A stretch of DNA of 64,000 nt from contig OZ035960.1 of the NCBI GenBank assembly GCA_964034945.1, positions 109,616,324 through 109,680,323 on the forward strand, written 5' to 3'. Each line of letters starts with the position of its first letter. Position 1 is the first letter of the stretch. Position numbers and translations under genes: made by a program. The notes beneath the pieces are model-generated. The model was not told the DNA's origin and searched no databases. It worked only from the letters and a program-made list of their open reading frames with translations. Shown piece after piece: positions 43,775-55,129 of the stretch. This DNA is from Chrysopilus asiliformis (taxonomy: Eukaryota > Arthropoda > Insecta > Diptera > Rhagionidae).

Positions 43775-43915
43775 AAGAGAGACAGATCGACAGATAGACA
43801 GAAGGGCAGACGGACATACAGACTCACGGACATGTGGATTTCAAAATCTTTTGTCAGCATAAACACCCTGGTGTAGTTCATTTTTGTGCCCGACAATTGA
43901 TTCGATATTTTACAA
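42630..43915 (-). repeat. DINE-1-like repeat copy with hugely expanded core
   Basis: 42630-42730 resembles repeat G. From about 42740 the sequence has DINE-like units ('ttggattttgatgtatgg' at about 42860 and 43008, 147 bp apart), then 'aatttcaagcctctagctca', the GACA-type core (43260-43815) and 'ttttgtcagcataaacaccctggtgtagttc' in pieces, the inverse of the block at 38130. All the normal parts are present, in order, around the expanded core. Confidence 0.65.
43308..43712 (+). repeat. GACAGAAA octamer array, about 50 units
   Basis: A near-perfect 8-bp tandem array of about 405 bp, with rare GATA for GACA substitutions (near 43325 and 43597). It passes into GACA tetramers at 43716-43771. No stop codon can arise in any frame of the perfect octamer, so open frames of 117, 196 and 214 codons on both strands are artefacts. 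Confidence 0.97.
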
Positions 43916-46900
43916 ACGGTATACTAAAACGCTATAAAAAACTTCTTTTTTTAATGAAAAAAAAAATTTAAAAAAAATTCAAACCCATGCAATAGATAAA
44001 CATAAACATCGTGTTTAAAAACACCAAATAAGCGATTTATCTGAATCTATAAACTTATCTATTTCATGAAAAACAGCATATATAAATATCAGACAGCGAT
44101 AATCGTCTGCAATCGTAGATATAATTGGTGAAGAAAAGACAATCGTTATAGCTGGACGTATGATCATTAGAGTAGATTGGCATATCTCTAAGGTAAATAT
44201 CATTAAAGACGATCGAATGGTGATCGTATGAAGCGAAAAGGTTAATCTGATGCGTGTGTTATATGGGGAGGAGGACGTCAAGTAAATCCTACTAATTCCC
44301 ACTGAAATCTCGTCTATACGAAATATGTTGTGCAGTGTTTTATGCTCCTTACAAACATATGACAACAAAGTGGCGAAGAATGTGATTCCACGATCAACGA
44401 AAAATATGATACAATATAAATACGCCCCGGGGGTTTTCCACTGATTGTGAACATGTCCATAACACGGCCGACCTGGGCAATTCTTTTAGAAACATAAAAA
44501 CAGAAACAATTTATCCCCATTACTAGGAAATAATAAGCATCAATGCGCCTCCAAACAACACAGCTATGAAAGACTTAAGAAGTCTTAAATGTCTTTTTGC
44601 ATTGATCACGTATAATACGTACGGGATGGGAATCTATTGGCTTATGGCGAATGCTCGATCATATGTTAAACATAACACATGTATGCCATTTAAACTCATA
44701 TTCCATATCAGAGAAGTATATTTTGTTATGTTGTTTTTCTTTTCTTTTCAATATGTTTTAAGTGCAACAACAGCACAAAATATTCCCCCAACATATATTG
44801 GAGGCTCCCACAACATAACAAGTCCGATGTACTTGTCCTCTCTAATTGCGAGTTATTGTCGTCGAAGAACCACAAAATTGTACGCATTTTAAGTTTTTTT
44901 TTGTTTCAATTTTTCACAGTTCACAGGTTTAAATATCATCACTGTGGCTCATACATAATGTGAACCCAAAGCCACCTTTAAGTGAAGTTAAAGTTCGAGT
45001 TTGATTTCAGATTCGGATGGGATCAAAACAAAAGTCGTGCTTGGCTAAATTTTCCAACGATTCACTTTTGGTTGTTCTGGATTAGCGATGGTCTAGCGAG
45101 ATAAGTGATATTGTTGTACTTATTTTTTAATGAGCTAATCGTCTTTAATATCAATGAATCTGAATGTTAGTTCTAAACGCACTGTGTGAAAATCTGAAGA
45201 AATGCTGGAGAAATAATAAACTTCTACAAAGAAATGAAGGAGAAATAATAAACTTCTCACGATTCGGCATAGAAAAAAGCTTCTTCGGTCATAAAAAATT
45301 ACATTTTTATATAAAAATAGAATATTTAAGCAAGAAATTCGGAACAGCTAAGCATAATTTTTCTATACACGAAATTTTTACGAAAACGTGATTCACATTG
45401 GAAAGCGTTTGTGCAGAGAAAAAATTTAATATTAGCTTTAATAGTACGATAACTCGTACGTAATATTAATTTTTAGAAAAACTTTTCAAATCGTAAAAAT
45501 TTAAAGTTTTTGACCAGGGATTACTAAACTTTTTTTTTATTCAAATGCACAACTATCACATTTCATTGATAGAAAAATATGTCGCAAGTGTAGCTGAAAC
45601 AGAAAATAAAAAAAAAAAATAAAAAACGATTTCAAAAAACCTCTGAAAAGTATAAAAACACTCCTGGTGGCCTCTTTGGCTCCTGGTGGCCTCTTCGCGC
45701 ATAATTTAAGGATTATGCCCAAAAATCTCAAGATTTTGATGGTTTTGGGCGAAAAAGGAAGAAAATTATAGCAAAAGAAAATTATAGCAAAAGAAAATTA
45801 TAGCGAAAAAAAAGTCTATACATTGGCTATGTGTAATATAACCTTACATGCCAATAATATTGTTTAGCTAGAAATTATGCATTGGACAGTATATTGTTTA
45901 AAAAGTGATTATTTTAGAATGGACAACCTTAAACTGCAATTCATTTATAAATCACGACTTATGCACAAAAACACATATTATCCAAAAGTCGCCTCACAAT
46001 ATTGCACAATATACAAAAAAAATATTGCAATCGTTTTTTGAATAACTTAAATCACTTTAATGTACTCTAGCGACCATCTAAAATATAACTACTTTGGCTA
46101 AATCGTAGTCACTTGCAGATTATAGTAAGTTCATCTGGTAGCTTGGAGGATTTGCCATTTTGAATCTCATGGGCCAAATAGCTGCTAAAATGGTTACTTG
46201 ACTAGACATCAAACACTTGCAGATCTTATCGTTGAACCTCAAAATCCCATCTAACGACGACAAGTTTTCTCACATCATATGGTAAGACGATGTTAAGATT
46301 ATATACACCTTTGTTGCCTTTTGTTGCAAAAAATCTGTGCCTGTTGTCGCACATATTGTGAATTTCGTCGTATGTTAACCGTACCTGCAACTAATAAAAC
46401 AGCCATAGTGTAAAAACGATCATTTTATAATGACATCGGACGCATAACATGATGGTGGTTACCTTATGTTAAACACTTAATATACATATATTTCACCATT
46501 TTAACAGCCATTATCAGATTTTTTTTATCTTTGTCCGCACAGGATTTTTCGCTGAAAGATCATCTTTCACAGCTCATGACCAATTGTGTTAGAAGCAATA
46601 AAGTCACAAAACTTAATGTCATGGCGATTGTATTTATCATCCACGGTATTCATGAATTTCCTCATAAAATTGAAAGTTTCACGCATCTTTAACACTTTAA
46701 CACCATGGGAATATAAAATACTGACATAATTTCAAACCGTAAAAGTCTAATGGTGCCTCTTTAGTACCATAACTGTGCCTGGCGTCTAGATAAATCATGT
46801 AAGTATTTTGCAAATTCGCAATTTATTTATAATCCTGAGGGTTATCTTAAAGATTATTATGTTTTATGGTTTTACAGTGAAAGCTTCCTTTGTGGACATC

Positions 46901-47035
46901 TCTGTTAGGCGGAAAATTTCCTAAAGCTCAAATCAAACTTAGGATTGCGATTACAATTATGATTACGACTGAACTTCCTCGACCAATGAGATCAAAGGTT
47001 TCATGTCCCTATCGTTGAAAGCTTTGATCTAGTTG
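43916..47035. other. No gene recognised; two short tandem repeats
   Basis: 3 kb of AT-rich DNA. 'ctcctggtggcctctt' occurs twice at 45661-45695, and 'gaaaattatagcaaaa' three times at about 45762-45810. A 108-codon frame at 44566-44892 has hydrophobic runs but no family resemblance. Confidence 0.4.
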
Positions 47036-47041
47036 TCGAAA

Positions 47042-47245
47042 AGCTTCAATCGTAATCGCAATAGTAATCGCAATAGTAATCGCAATTTAGGTTAAAGCCC
47101 AATTCAGACTAACGATTGCGATTATGATTGCGATTGCGATTATGATTGCGATTGCGATTATGATTGCGATTGCGATTATGATTGCGATTGCGATTATGAT
47201 TGCGATTGCGATTGCGATTAAGATTGCGATTACGATTGCGATCAG
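47042..47245. repeat. Foldback microsatellite of GATTGC units
   Basis: The left part has 'atcgcaatagta' units; from 47113 the right part has the complementary 'gattgcgattatgattgcg' with an 18-bp period. The two halves are inverted relative to each other around 47085-47110. A minus-strand frame of repeated Ile-Ala is a repeat artefact. Confidence 0.9.
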
Positions 47246-47259
47246 TTGAATAACCATCT

Positions 47260-48880
47260 TCCCGCTTGCCAAATTTCTTGTAGTATCTTCACAATAAAAT
47301 CCTTTATCAAATTTCCTTTCGACGACCGAATATTTAAGGATGTTTTTGAGGTACTCATCTTCGGGCCTACTAAATTTTTGGTGGCCCCAGCTGGGTATGC
47401 AAGGCCCCTAATTACGACGTTGGTAATTATTCCATAAGCCTGTTGATTACTAGTGTTTAATATTTGTTTTTTTTTTTTATAGATTTTGGCGTGCTAATTG
47501 CGCGTTACCCCTTTCGTATTCGCTAGCAAGAGAGGAGGGAGGAGGGGGATAAGATTTCAGTGGGGATAAATCTTTGTCATTTAACAATCTACATAACAGA
47601 GAGAACCGGATCAAAATCTCTTCAATGGTTCAGAAGATGGATGGTAAGGGGGTAAGAAGGCAGGGGAAATTTTGAGTCAATTACGATGCTTTCCTTGAAA
47701 TTGAAAAGCTTCCAGTAAATTTTTTTAGAGAACTTGGTTTTTTAAGTTATTTTCGGAAAAAAATCGAGAGCTAATAAAAAGTTGTGGCAATAAAAATTTG
47801 TGGTGAGGTTTTTTAAAAATCAGTATAAAAATTTGTTTTAAAAATTTTTTTTATTATAAAAAATAATACAAAATCTATTTCCTTAGTTAATATTTCATTA
47901 TTTACGAGTATTACTTATCATTACAACTTATGTTGCAGTACTTTAGAATTTAATTCAATTTAACTCTTGCCCTTAACATTATTTACACCTCACAATTCTT
48001 ATAAATTGAAGTCGTATCAATATCTCTTTCATACAATCAACTATTAGTGTCAAATTTTATTCAAGATCAATTAAAACTGACCGCTGATGGCTGGATTCGT
48101 TAGGCATCAAAATGGATTTCCAACTAAATTTGTGAAATATAAAAAGCCAGGCGAAATCCGATTGCTCGTAAATCCATTAAATGGTCATTTAAGTGTCTCC
48201 AGAGGTGCTATTCGTACATATAGAATTCAATTTCCCATCCTGACAGGTAATGTGATGTAATTCTCACATTACCATAGAATTGGTTTGTATTCCGCTAATA
48301 GTGAAATCCTTTAAATCGGCAAAGTGTTCCAATTCCAAAGAGATTTGTATCACCGCCAACAGCCGCCGCCGTCGCCATCAGGTAACTAGAATCGAAGAAA
48401 TGCTTCACCTGGATTAGTTGAACCTATATCGTCGTCATCATCTATGCCATAGCCATCATCATCACGGGGATTTAAGGCGACATTTGTAATGCAGATTTAT
48501 GTATCATCACTTCCAATTAGGCTTCGATTAGCCAGAAAGACATCGAATCGAGCCAACGAATAAAATAAATTTCTTCGATATATGAATCTAGTGAGACTCG
48601 ATTTATGCAATTCTGAATGAATCCTCAATGGGGGCAGGATTCAGAATATCAATTTCGATTATGGGCTCTTCGGAGTCTTTTGTCGGTAATTTGTACCTTT
48701 GGGAAAAAGGAACTTGGATTGGAATGCACACAATATTCACAGATGGATGGAGTTTCGATGTTTTATGTGTTGGAAAGAGTAAAAAACCAAGTTTGTTCAT
48801 AGTTTGCAATATTTAAGCCAAAATTACTTTTTTAAAACCTTTTTAAAGCCTGGAGAGGAAAATCGCCGAAATTCCTGCCT
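47260..48880. other. No gene recognised
   Basis: Mixed composition. 48350-48480 has CCG- and CAT-type triplet runs that look less random than the flanks, but no frame is continuous. Part of 47590-47660 resembles the 121-bp units at 23.4 kb. Confidence 0.4.
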
Positions 48881-48884
48881 AACG

Positions 48885-49650
48885 GTTTTTATAAACATAA
48901 GAAAAAGTACAATTGGGGGCAGTCGCCAAATACTCTATACTATGAGAGCAGACAAAATTTTTATGAAAAAAATCCATTTCTATGGGAGAAGGGGCACGAT
49001 TATTTTAATTGGATTTTAATGTATGGAACGGTTATGTAAAATCAAATTTCAAACACATTTCATTTTCATAATTTTTTCGATGCGATACAGTTATACAGTT
49101 CTCGAGAAAACAGGATAAACGTATTCCATTTGTATGGGAGAGAGGGAAGCAGTGGTTTATTTGGATTTTGATGTATGGATGAGTTATGTAAAATCATATT
49201 TCAAACACATTACGTCTTTATAAATTTTTCAATACCATGCACCGTTTTCGAGAAAATGAGAAGTATTCAAATTGTATGAGTGGGGGGGGGGGAGTGGTCC
49301 AACTGGATTTTGATGTATAGACAAGTTGTATAAAATCTCCTTATAAATACATTTTACCTTAATAAATGTTTCAATACGACTCACCGTTTTCGAGAAAATA
49401 GGAAATATTCAAATTGTATCAGTATTGAAATTGTGAGAAGGAGGGATGGGGGAAGGAGTGGTCGGACTGGATTTTGATGTATAGAAAAGTTGTATAAAAT
49501 CTCCTTATAAATACATTTTACCTTAATAAATTTATCAATATGACTCACCGTTTTCGAGAAAATGGTAAAAAACTGTTTGATTTGTATGCGGCGGAAGGAA
49601 TGGTCCGATTTTGTCCGCGCAAAATGAAGTTTTTTTTCAATTGGACACAT
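48885..49650 (+). repeat. DINE-1-like internal tandem units
   Basis: Four occurrences of 'ggattttgatgtatgg' or close variants start near 49011, 49163, 49305 and 49469 (142-164 bp apart). Each is followed by 'gttatgtaaaatc' and an 'accgttttcgagaaaa' block. It has the same unit as 28.1-29.2 kb and 42.8-43.1 kb, here amplified. Confidence 0.75.
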
Positions 49651-49654
49651 TTTT

Positions 49655-51320
49655 ATCGAAATATTAAATATTTTTAATAATATTTTTAATTTTTTTTACA
49701 GAAATTACAACAGAGCTCTTACAAACATATGAAGCTTAGATAAAATAAATTCGGATACACCATTGTCCGACGATGAGTGCAAGTTATAAAATGTATCAGC
49801 AAATTGAATCTATGTTACACATCATCAAATGAAATATTGTTCATATGTCCAGTAAGAAAATACATTTCATTGAACACGGGAATAATAGTCCATTGAAAAC
49901 GGAGACTACTTTAAGCGAACCCACGAATCAAGTGTAAAATCATCTCTGCTGTAACAAAAACCAACAAACGAATCCTCATGAAATTTTATAATTGAATCTT
50001 TCAAATATTTACGATGAAATCAATTGACATGGGAAACTGTTTTCAAACGTTAATCGAATAATATTTCATGATCGAATTTCAATTCAATCCGAATACGATC
50101 ACGATTAAATGTCATAAACTGTAACAGAACGAATGTATCCACATATGCCACTTATCATTCGAATATAGTCTCTGTTATACCTCTGTTACCAGTTACCTGT
50201 CTTCATTACAGCTCATTAGTGCGTTATCCCCATCTGGTTTAAACGTTGTAATTATCGAATGTTGACGACATATCCGCGATGTACGAAAAAAAAACATGTC
50301 AGAATATGCGAGGATTTTTCAGAAGCTCGCAATGTGATTTACAATCTGGCGACATTTTGCAGTAATTTCAATTATCACCAGATTAACATTCCGATAGTGA
50401 GACTTGGAGCCCCATCAGAAGCCCAGCAGTCGTTCTTGTTAACAGATACAGAAACGATGTTGATGATGTTATCTGTTGATTTGCATGTGGCTATAAGGTG
50501 AGGAAAATTTTCAGCAGATTACCTTCCTTTGCAGTCAGTTATTCCCTATAGTCCTGTGGCCAAGATGATATTTCGTTGCTACGAATTTAACACGCATACC
50601 AATCGGGGTCCAGTGATGATGCTTGGAATGTTTTCGGTGAGATTATTCAAGAAATCCCAATTCACACTAATGTTTCAACATTTCACATGGTGGGACCCCC
50701 CTTTTTTTGCAAGGTTCCGTTTTTTCATTGCGATGGCCAGTTTTTTCTATGGTCTCCTGTATTTTATGAGATTTAACAATGTTTGCGACAACATTTCTTG
50801 AATAAAAGGTGCTATCCAGATGAAGATAGTGATGCTGATGGCGGCTCTTTTGAATTTTAACCACACACAGAGAGAGGAGAGGATCTTTTCCATTCAATTG
50901 CAAAACAGCAAAGGTATGAATTTGAACATGAATAATATTGTCGTTGTTTCTATATGAACTTATAAGGATAACAAAAATACATTGAAGTTGTAAAAATTGG
51001 GAAACATTGAAACGTTGGGTATTGTGAAATTTTCGCACCCCTTTTTAACATGCTTGTTAACAATATATTGTACTGTACATCGTTGGAAATGATTGACGCT
51101 TGGGAAATTTAATGAATGGATAATTCTTTTACACCAAGTTTTTCTTTTTACTTTTTATTCATTTGAAATGATTTTATCTTGGCCGCAACTTTGTTTGTTT
51201 CAACAAAAGCGGAAAGAAGAATTGTTCCTGAATTTATACAGATTATAAAGAAAGTAACATTCTAGCTAAAACAAAAACCGAATCTTACCCGAAATCTTGA
51301 CTAGACATAAAGAACCATGC
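49655..51320. other. No gene recognised
   Basis: AT-rich unique DNA. Frames of 80-123 codons overlap on opposite strands at 50259-51038 and show no motif. Confidence 0.4.
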
Positions 51321-51326
51321 AGGATT

Positions 51327-51705
51327 CGACGATTTTTATGCCCCCGGGCTAACTTCTGAATCAGTTCGGGTTTCATTTTTTGATGGAAAAATCATTGCGT
51401 CTAAGATGGCAGCTGACCATCCCCCTGCAGTTCCCCGCCAAAAAAGAGCTTATGTCCATGAAACTAGAGCAAATTACCTTTCCAATGGATGTACTACGAA
51501 CGTGAAACCCCAACTGGTTCAAAAGTTAGCCCGGGGGCATAAAAATCGTCGAAAAATGCATGAAAAAATCAGTGCCTCTAAGATGGCAGCTGACCATCCC
51601 CCTGCAGTTCCCCGCCAAAAAAGAGCTTATGTCCATGAAACTAGAGCAAAATACCTTTCTAATGCTGGCACAACCAAAGTGACACCCAAAAGTTAGTCAA
51701 GGGGC
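51327..51705 (+). repeat. 177-bp tandem repeat with a 27-bp inverted pair
   Basis: 'ctaagatggcagctgaccat' begins at 51401 and again at 51578; the first 80 bp are nearly identical. 51327-51353 and 51525-51551 are exact inverted complements (CGACGATTTTTATGCCCCCG at their start), and similarity extends about 30 bp further. The 96-codon frame is two copies of the same translated unit. Confidence 0.9.
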
Positions 51706-52053
51706 ATTTTCGTGCATCGTTCTTTCGCCCGTGTCCTTGCCCTGCCATTAAAATACAAAACAATTTTTTTTTCATAAAATATTTTCCAATATACAGCAAA
51801 AATATTTTCCAATAAAGAAATCTTCACCGGGCATTTCAACGACAAAACTTCTTAAGCACTACAAAACGGCATCGCTCCATACTTTTGGATCAACTCCATT
51901 TTTTTGGTTTTTTCCACTTTCCAAATTATAGGAGAAATTTCTGCTTAACCAAAACCAGATTTTACTAATTTTTAAAAGCTTAATTTCTGAAACTACTCGA
52001 CCGATTCAGCTGAAATTTTGGATCAAGGACTAGTGCACTGTTTTCCAACAGCT

Positions 52054-52133
52054 CGTAAGGAACATCGAACATCACGAACCACCCTAAAAATGCGTCGCCA
52101 ACATTTTTAGGGTGGTTCGTGATGTTCCTTACG
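52054..52133. repeat. 80-bp hairpin with a 7-bp insertion in one arm
   Basis: The right arm, 52102-52133, is the exact complement of the left arm (52054-52092) except for an extra GAACATC at 52067-52073. That extra block duplicates the preceding 7 bp, as by slippage. The loop is 9 bp. Confidence 0.9.
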
Positions 52134-52185
52134 ATTTTTTTATGAAACTAATTTTTTATTGCATTATAGAAGTAACGGATCACAA

Positions 52186-52299
52186 TAGTAGATCCGTTAG
52201 GTTAAGAAGACCGCGCGAGCCCAGGCGCGAGCACAGCGCTTTGTAGTGCTGTGCTCGCGCCTGTGCTCGCGTGGTCTTCTTAACCTAACGGATCTACTA
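52186..52299. repeat. 114-bp near-perfect palindrome
   Basis: Two 55-bp arms (52186-52240, 52245-52299) pair at 52 of 55 positions around a 4-bp loop, TTGT. The inner part is GC-rich ('gcgcgagcacag'). The outer part, 'gatccgttaggttaagaaga', is flanked by AT-rich DNA. Confidence 0.95.
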
Positions 52300-52504
52300 A
52301 AAGCACGAATCAAGAGCAAATTTTTTGAGATTTTCACCTGCGGCGCATTGCGCTTAATGAATTTTATCCAGAGTTTATTTTTTAAAGAAAAACCTGCGGT
52401 GCATTTCTCCTAAGGATACTTTAAATAGCCAGCCATATTATTACGGAGAAGGGTGTCGCCGATTTTGTATAATTCTAAGTTTCGAATAAAGGGGTCGCAA
52501 GAAC

Positions 52505-52690
52505 CATAAAAGGTTTGGAGTAAAAATGAACCACACCAGGGTGTTTAGTGTGATAAGAAATTTTTCGTCTGTCTGTCTGTCTGTGAACATGTTAATTCTT
52601 GAAAGGATTGAGCTAGATACTTAAAATTTTGTATAGTTGCGTTTCTCATAAATACCTCGGCTAAGTTCTTAAAAAAATAAAAAATATTAG
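52505..52690 (+). repeat. DINE-1-like repeat fragment
   Basis: 'gtaaaaatgaaccacaccag', 'ggtgtttagtgtgataagaa', a GTCT run, then 'gaaaggattgagctagatac' and 'tgcgtttctcataaatacct'. Confidence 0.65.
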
Positions 52691-52805
52691 AGACATTGCG
52701 GCAGGCCAAGTCCAAAAATCGGTTTTAGCGCCGAAAAAGAAAATTTTTAGATTACTATTTCTCAAAAATCTGCAAAATATCGAAAGATTTGTGGCAGTTC
52801 AAATA

Positions 52806-53750
52806 GGGGAAGCCGGGGCTAGTATTAACAAAATTTGGAAATTGGGTCATGTTTTTTTAACAAGTAACATTTTTGATATTGTTTTTATATCTAGTCATAC
52901 TGTAGGTCTTCAGGTATCATAAGAAATAAAAAAAAGTTTCAACCAGGTAGTCACTATATGAAAAAAATCATTTTTATGAAAAAATGTCATCTGTTAAAAC
53001 TAACCCCGGTCACGGGGCTAGTTTTAACAACGATGGGGTAAGTATTAACAAAGGTTTTAACATGGAAATAATTAACAGAAAAGAATTTTTTTCACAAAAA
53101 TTATAAAATAAACAAAATAAATATCCTTTTAAATTCAAATATATTAATTATCACAAAAACTAATAAAATGAACCAAATAAATATCCTTTTCAAGGAACAT
53201 AAATTGACAAAAAAATTAAGTCGTTTTAAAAAACAAAAACAGTTATTATTATCTAAAAAAAGGTCTCAGGGAAGCTTTTTTGTACATAATTTGTATCTAT
53301 AAAAACATAGTATGAAAATTCTTACTCTATGTCTATGACATTATATTGTTAATTCTTGCCCCATGGGTTTGTTAATTTTAGCCCCGACACTACTTTTTTT
53401 GTATTATTAACCACACACAAAAGTATAGTCAAGGATTGTAATAAAACCAAAGGATATTATTAATTATAGCTTCATTAACTTACATTATGCGCAAAGTTAT
53501 ATTCAATAATATAAAAAACTTAGACAGAAATCAAAATATTCCAAACCATAAAAAGTTCGTTTACCAGCTAAATTTCGGTCTTTGTGCTTAACCCTCACTG
53601 GCAATGAACAGTTTATAACTGATGAGTCATGATATGGTCGACCGTATCGAGTGGGGGACAAAAACCAAATTTCGAGATTGTGGCTCGTATATTTCGGCGG
53701 GAATAGGCTTGTTAATACTTACCCCTGTTAATACTAGCCCCGGGTTCCCC
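52806..53750. mobile_element. 945-bp TIR element with subterminal repeats
   Basis: The inverted ends agree at 24 of 25 positions: GGGGAAGCCGGGGCTAGTAT on the left and GGGGAACCCGGGGCTAGTAT from the right, each continuing TAACA. TA lies outside both ends (52804-52805, 53751-53752). The end motif recurs inside as 'cggggctagttttaacaa', 'ggggtaagtattaacaaa' and 'gttaattttagccccg'. The interior is AT-rich with no transposase. It belongs to a TA-targeting superfamily of uncertain identity. Confidence 0.8.
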
Positions 53751-53754
53751 TACT

Positions 53755-54890
53755 TTAATACTATTGCTCTTTGCTATTTTGCCAATTAGTATGACCGAAT
53801 GCATTTATTTGCATCATTCTAAAATTTTATCACAGGAAAAACCTTCACAGATACCAGGAAATACTTTCCGTAAGGACAAAATAAATGCTTTTTAAATCGT
53901 TTAAACTCACTTCAGTTGTAAATTAAATTGGGAATGAGAAGCTATAAATATTAAGCATTATCTTAATTTAAATTCAACGGAATAAAACATTCGACGATTG
54001 CAAGGAAATAACAGTAATCCACCAAACCAGTTAAAATAGCATAATTTTTTTTTAATGTCTCCTGCTTGAATTTTCAAAATCAAATAAACTAATCTTAATA
54101 TAGACCGTAGCGTCGTAAACGAGTCCGTGTTACAAATTCACCATATTTATCTTTTCAAGTAATTAGTTCTTAGCCTAATCTGAATTAATTTAAATGCAAT
54201 AAATTCGTTGAGTCTATAGTGAGTCTCCATTAAACCGAATCAAATGTATTAATCTATGTTGGTTTAGTTGAATTATTCTGATATCTATTCGATGTATGTA
54301 CATAAACCTCTTAAATAGCTATGAGTTTATCTGTATTTATGCAATTTTAACGCGAATTCAACAGAAAATACTTAAATTATCGACGAATTTCAACTGAAAT
54401 TACTTCACAATGTTCAATCGATTATTGTCTACCAAATAAGTCCCGATTGGTGCCATTTTACGATTTCGATACTATACCAACAGCAAAATTCAAAATGCAA
54501 AAAGTTTTACTTCTTAGACTCTGCTGATAATTTACAAATATTTTAATGTTTTCCTTTATGGTTTGTTTATGTTAAAGACAACCATTAAAATCAGTTTATT
54601 ATTACGAAATATCAATAATTCAATTTTAAACTGACCAAAACGTATTGATAGACATATTTTAAATGTTGTAGTTGGTCTTATATTCAATGGCCATTGAGTT
54701 CAAGTGAATTTGTTAACAATTAATAAATATTTTAAACGTTAATCTAAATCATTTTTCGTTGTTATTTTCCTCAGGAGATTGAATAATTACTAGATATTGT
54801 GGTTTGAAGATGTAATATCTGGAAAATGTCACATTAACAATTTCACTTATTAAAATGTCTGGGTCCTGTAAGAATTATTAATCGAAAATT
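53755..54890. other. No gene recognised
   Basis: AT-rich unique DNA with no repeat match in the window. Confidence 0.5.
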
Positions 54891-54893
54891 TGA

Positions 54894-55125
54894 AAAATAA
54901 ATTCAATTTTCAAGTGATTCTGCACCTGTTTACATTTTTTTACTTATACTACCTTTCTTACATATATTACATGCGTTATAACAGTATAGGCAACTGGCTA
55001 CTGGTATTTCCTTAAATATGAAGAGGATGATCGGACTGGTGCCTTATCAAAAATAAATTCAATTTTCAAGTGATTTTGCACCTGTTTACATTTTTTTACT
55101 TATATTACCTTTCTTACATATATTA
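54894..55125 (+). repeat. 76-bp direct repeats around an 82-bp patch
   Basis: 54894-54969 and 55049-55125 are nearly identical (C/T differences and one length change). Between and slightly overlapping them, 54971-55052 is identical over 82 bp to 58055-58136. Confidence 0.9.
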
Positions 55126-55129
55126 AACG

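Noticed and set aside
43227..43896. Open frames of 117-214 codons on both strands.
   Set aside because: They are the translation of the stop-free GACAGAAA octamer; no protein-like composition.
47087..47272. 61-codon frame of repeated Ile-Ala, like a membrane helix.
   Set aside because: Direct product of the GATTGC microsatellite.
51406..51696. 96-codon frame containing the phrase KMAADHPPAVPRQKRAYVHE twice, suggestive of a repeat protein.
   Set aside because: It is the translation of the 177-bp DNA tandem repeat, which also contains a non-coding inverted repeat; no start context or homologue.
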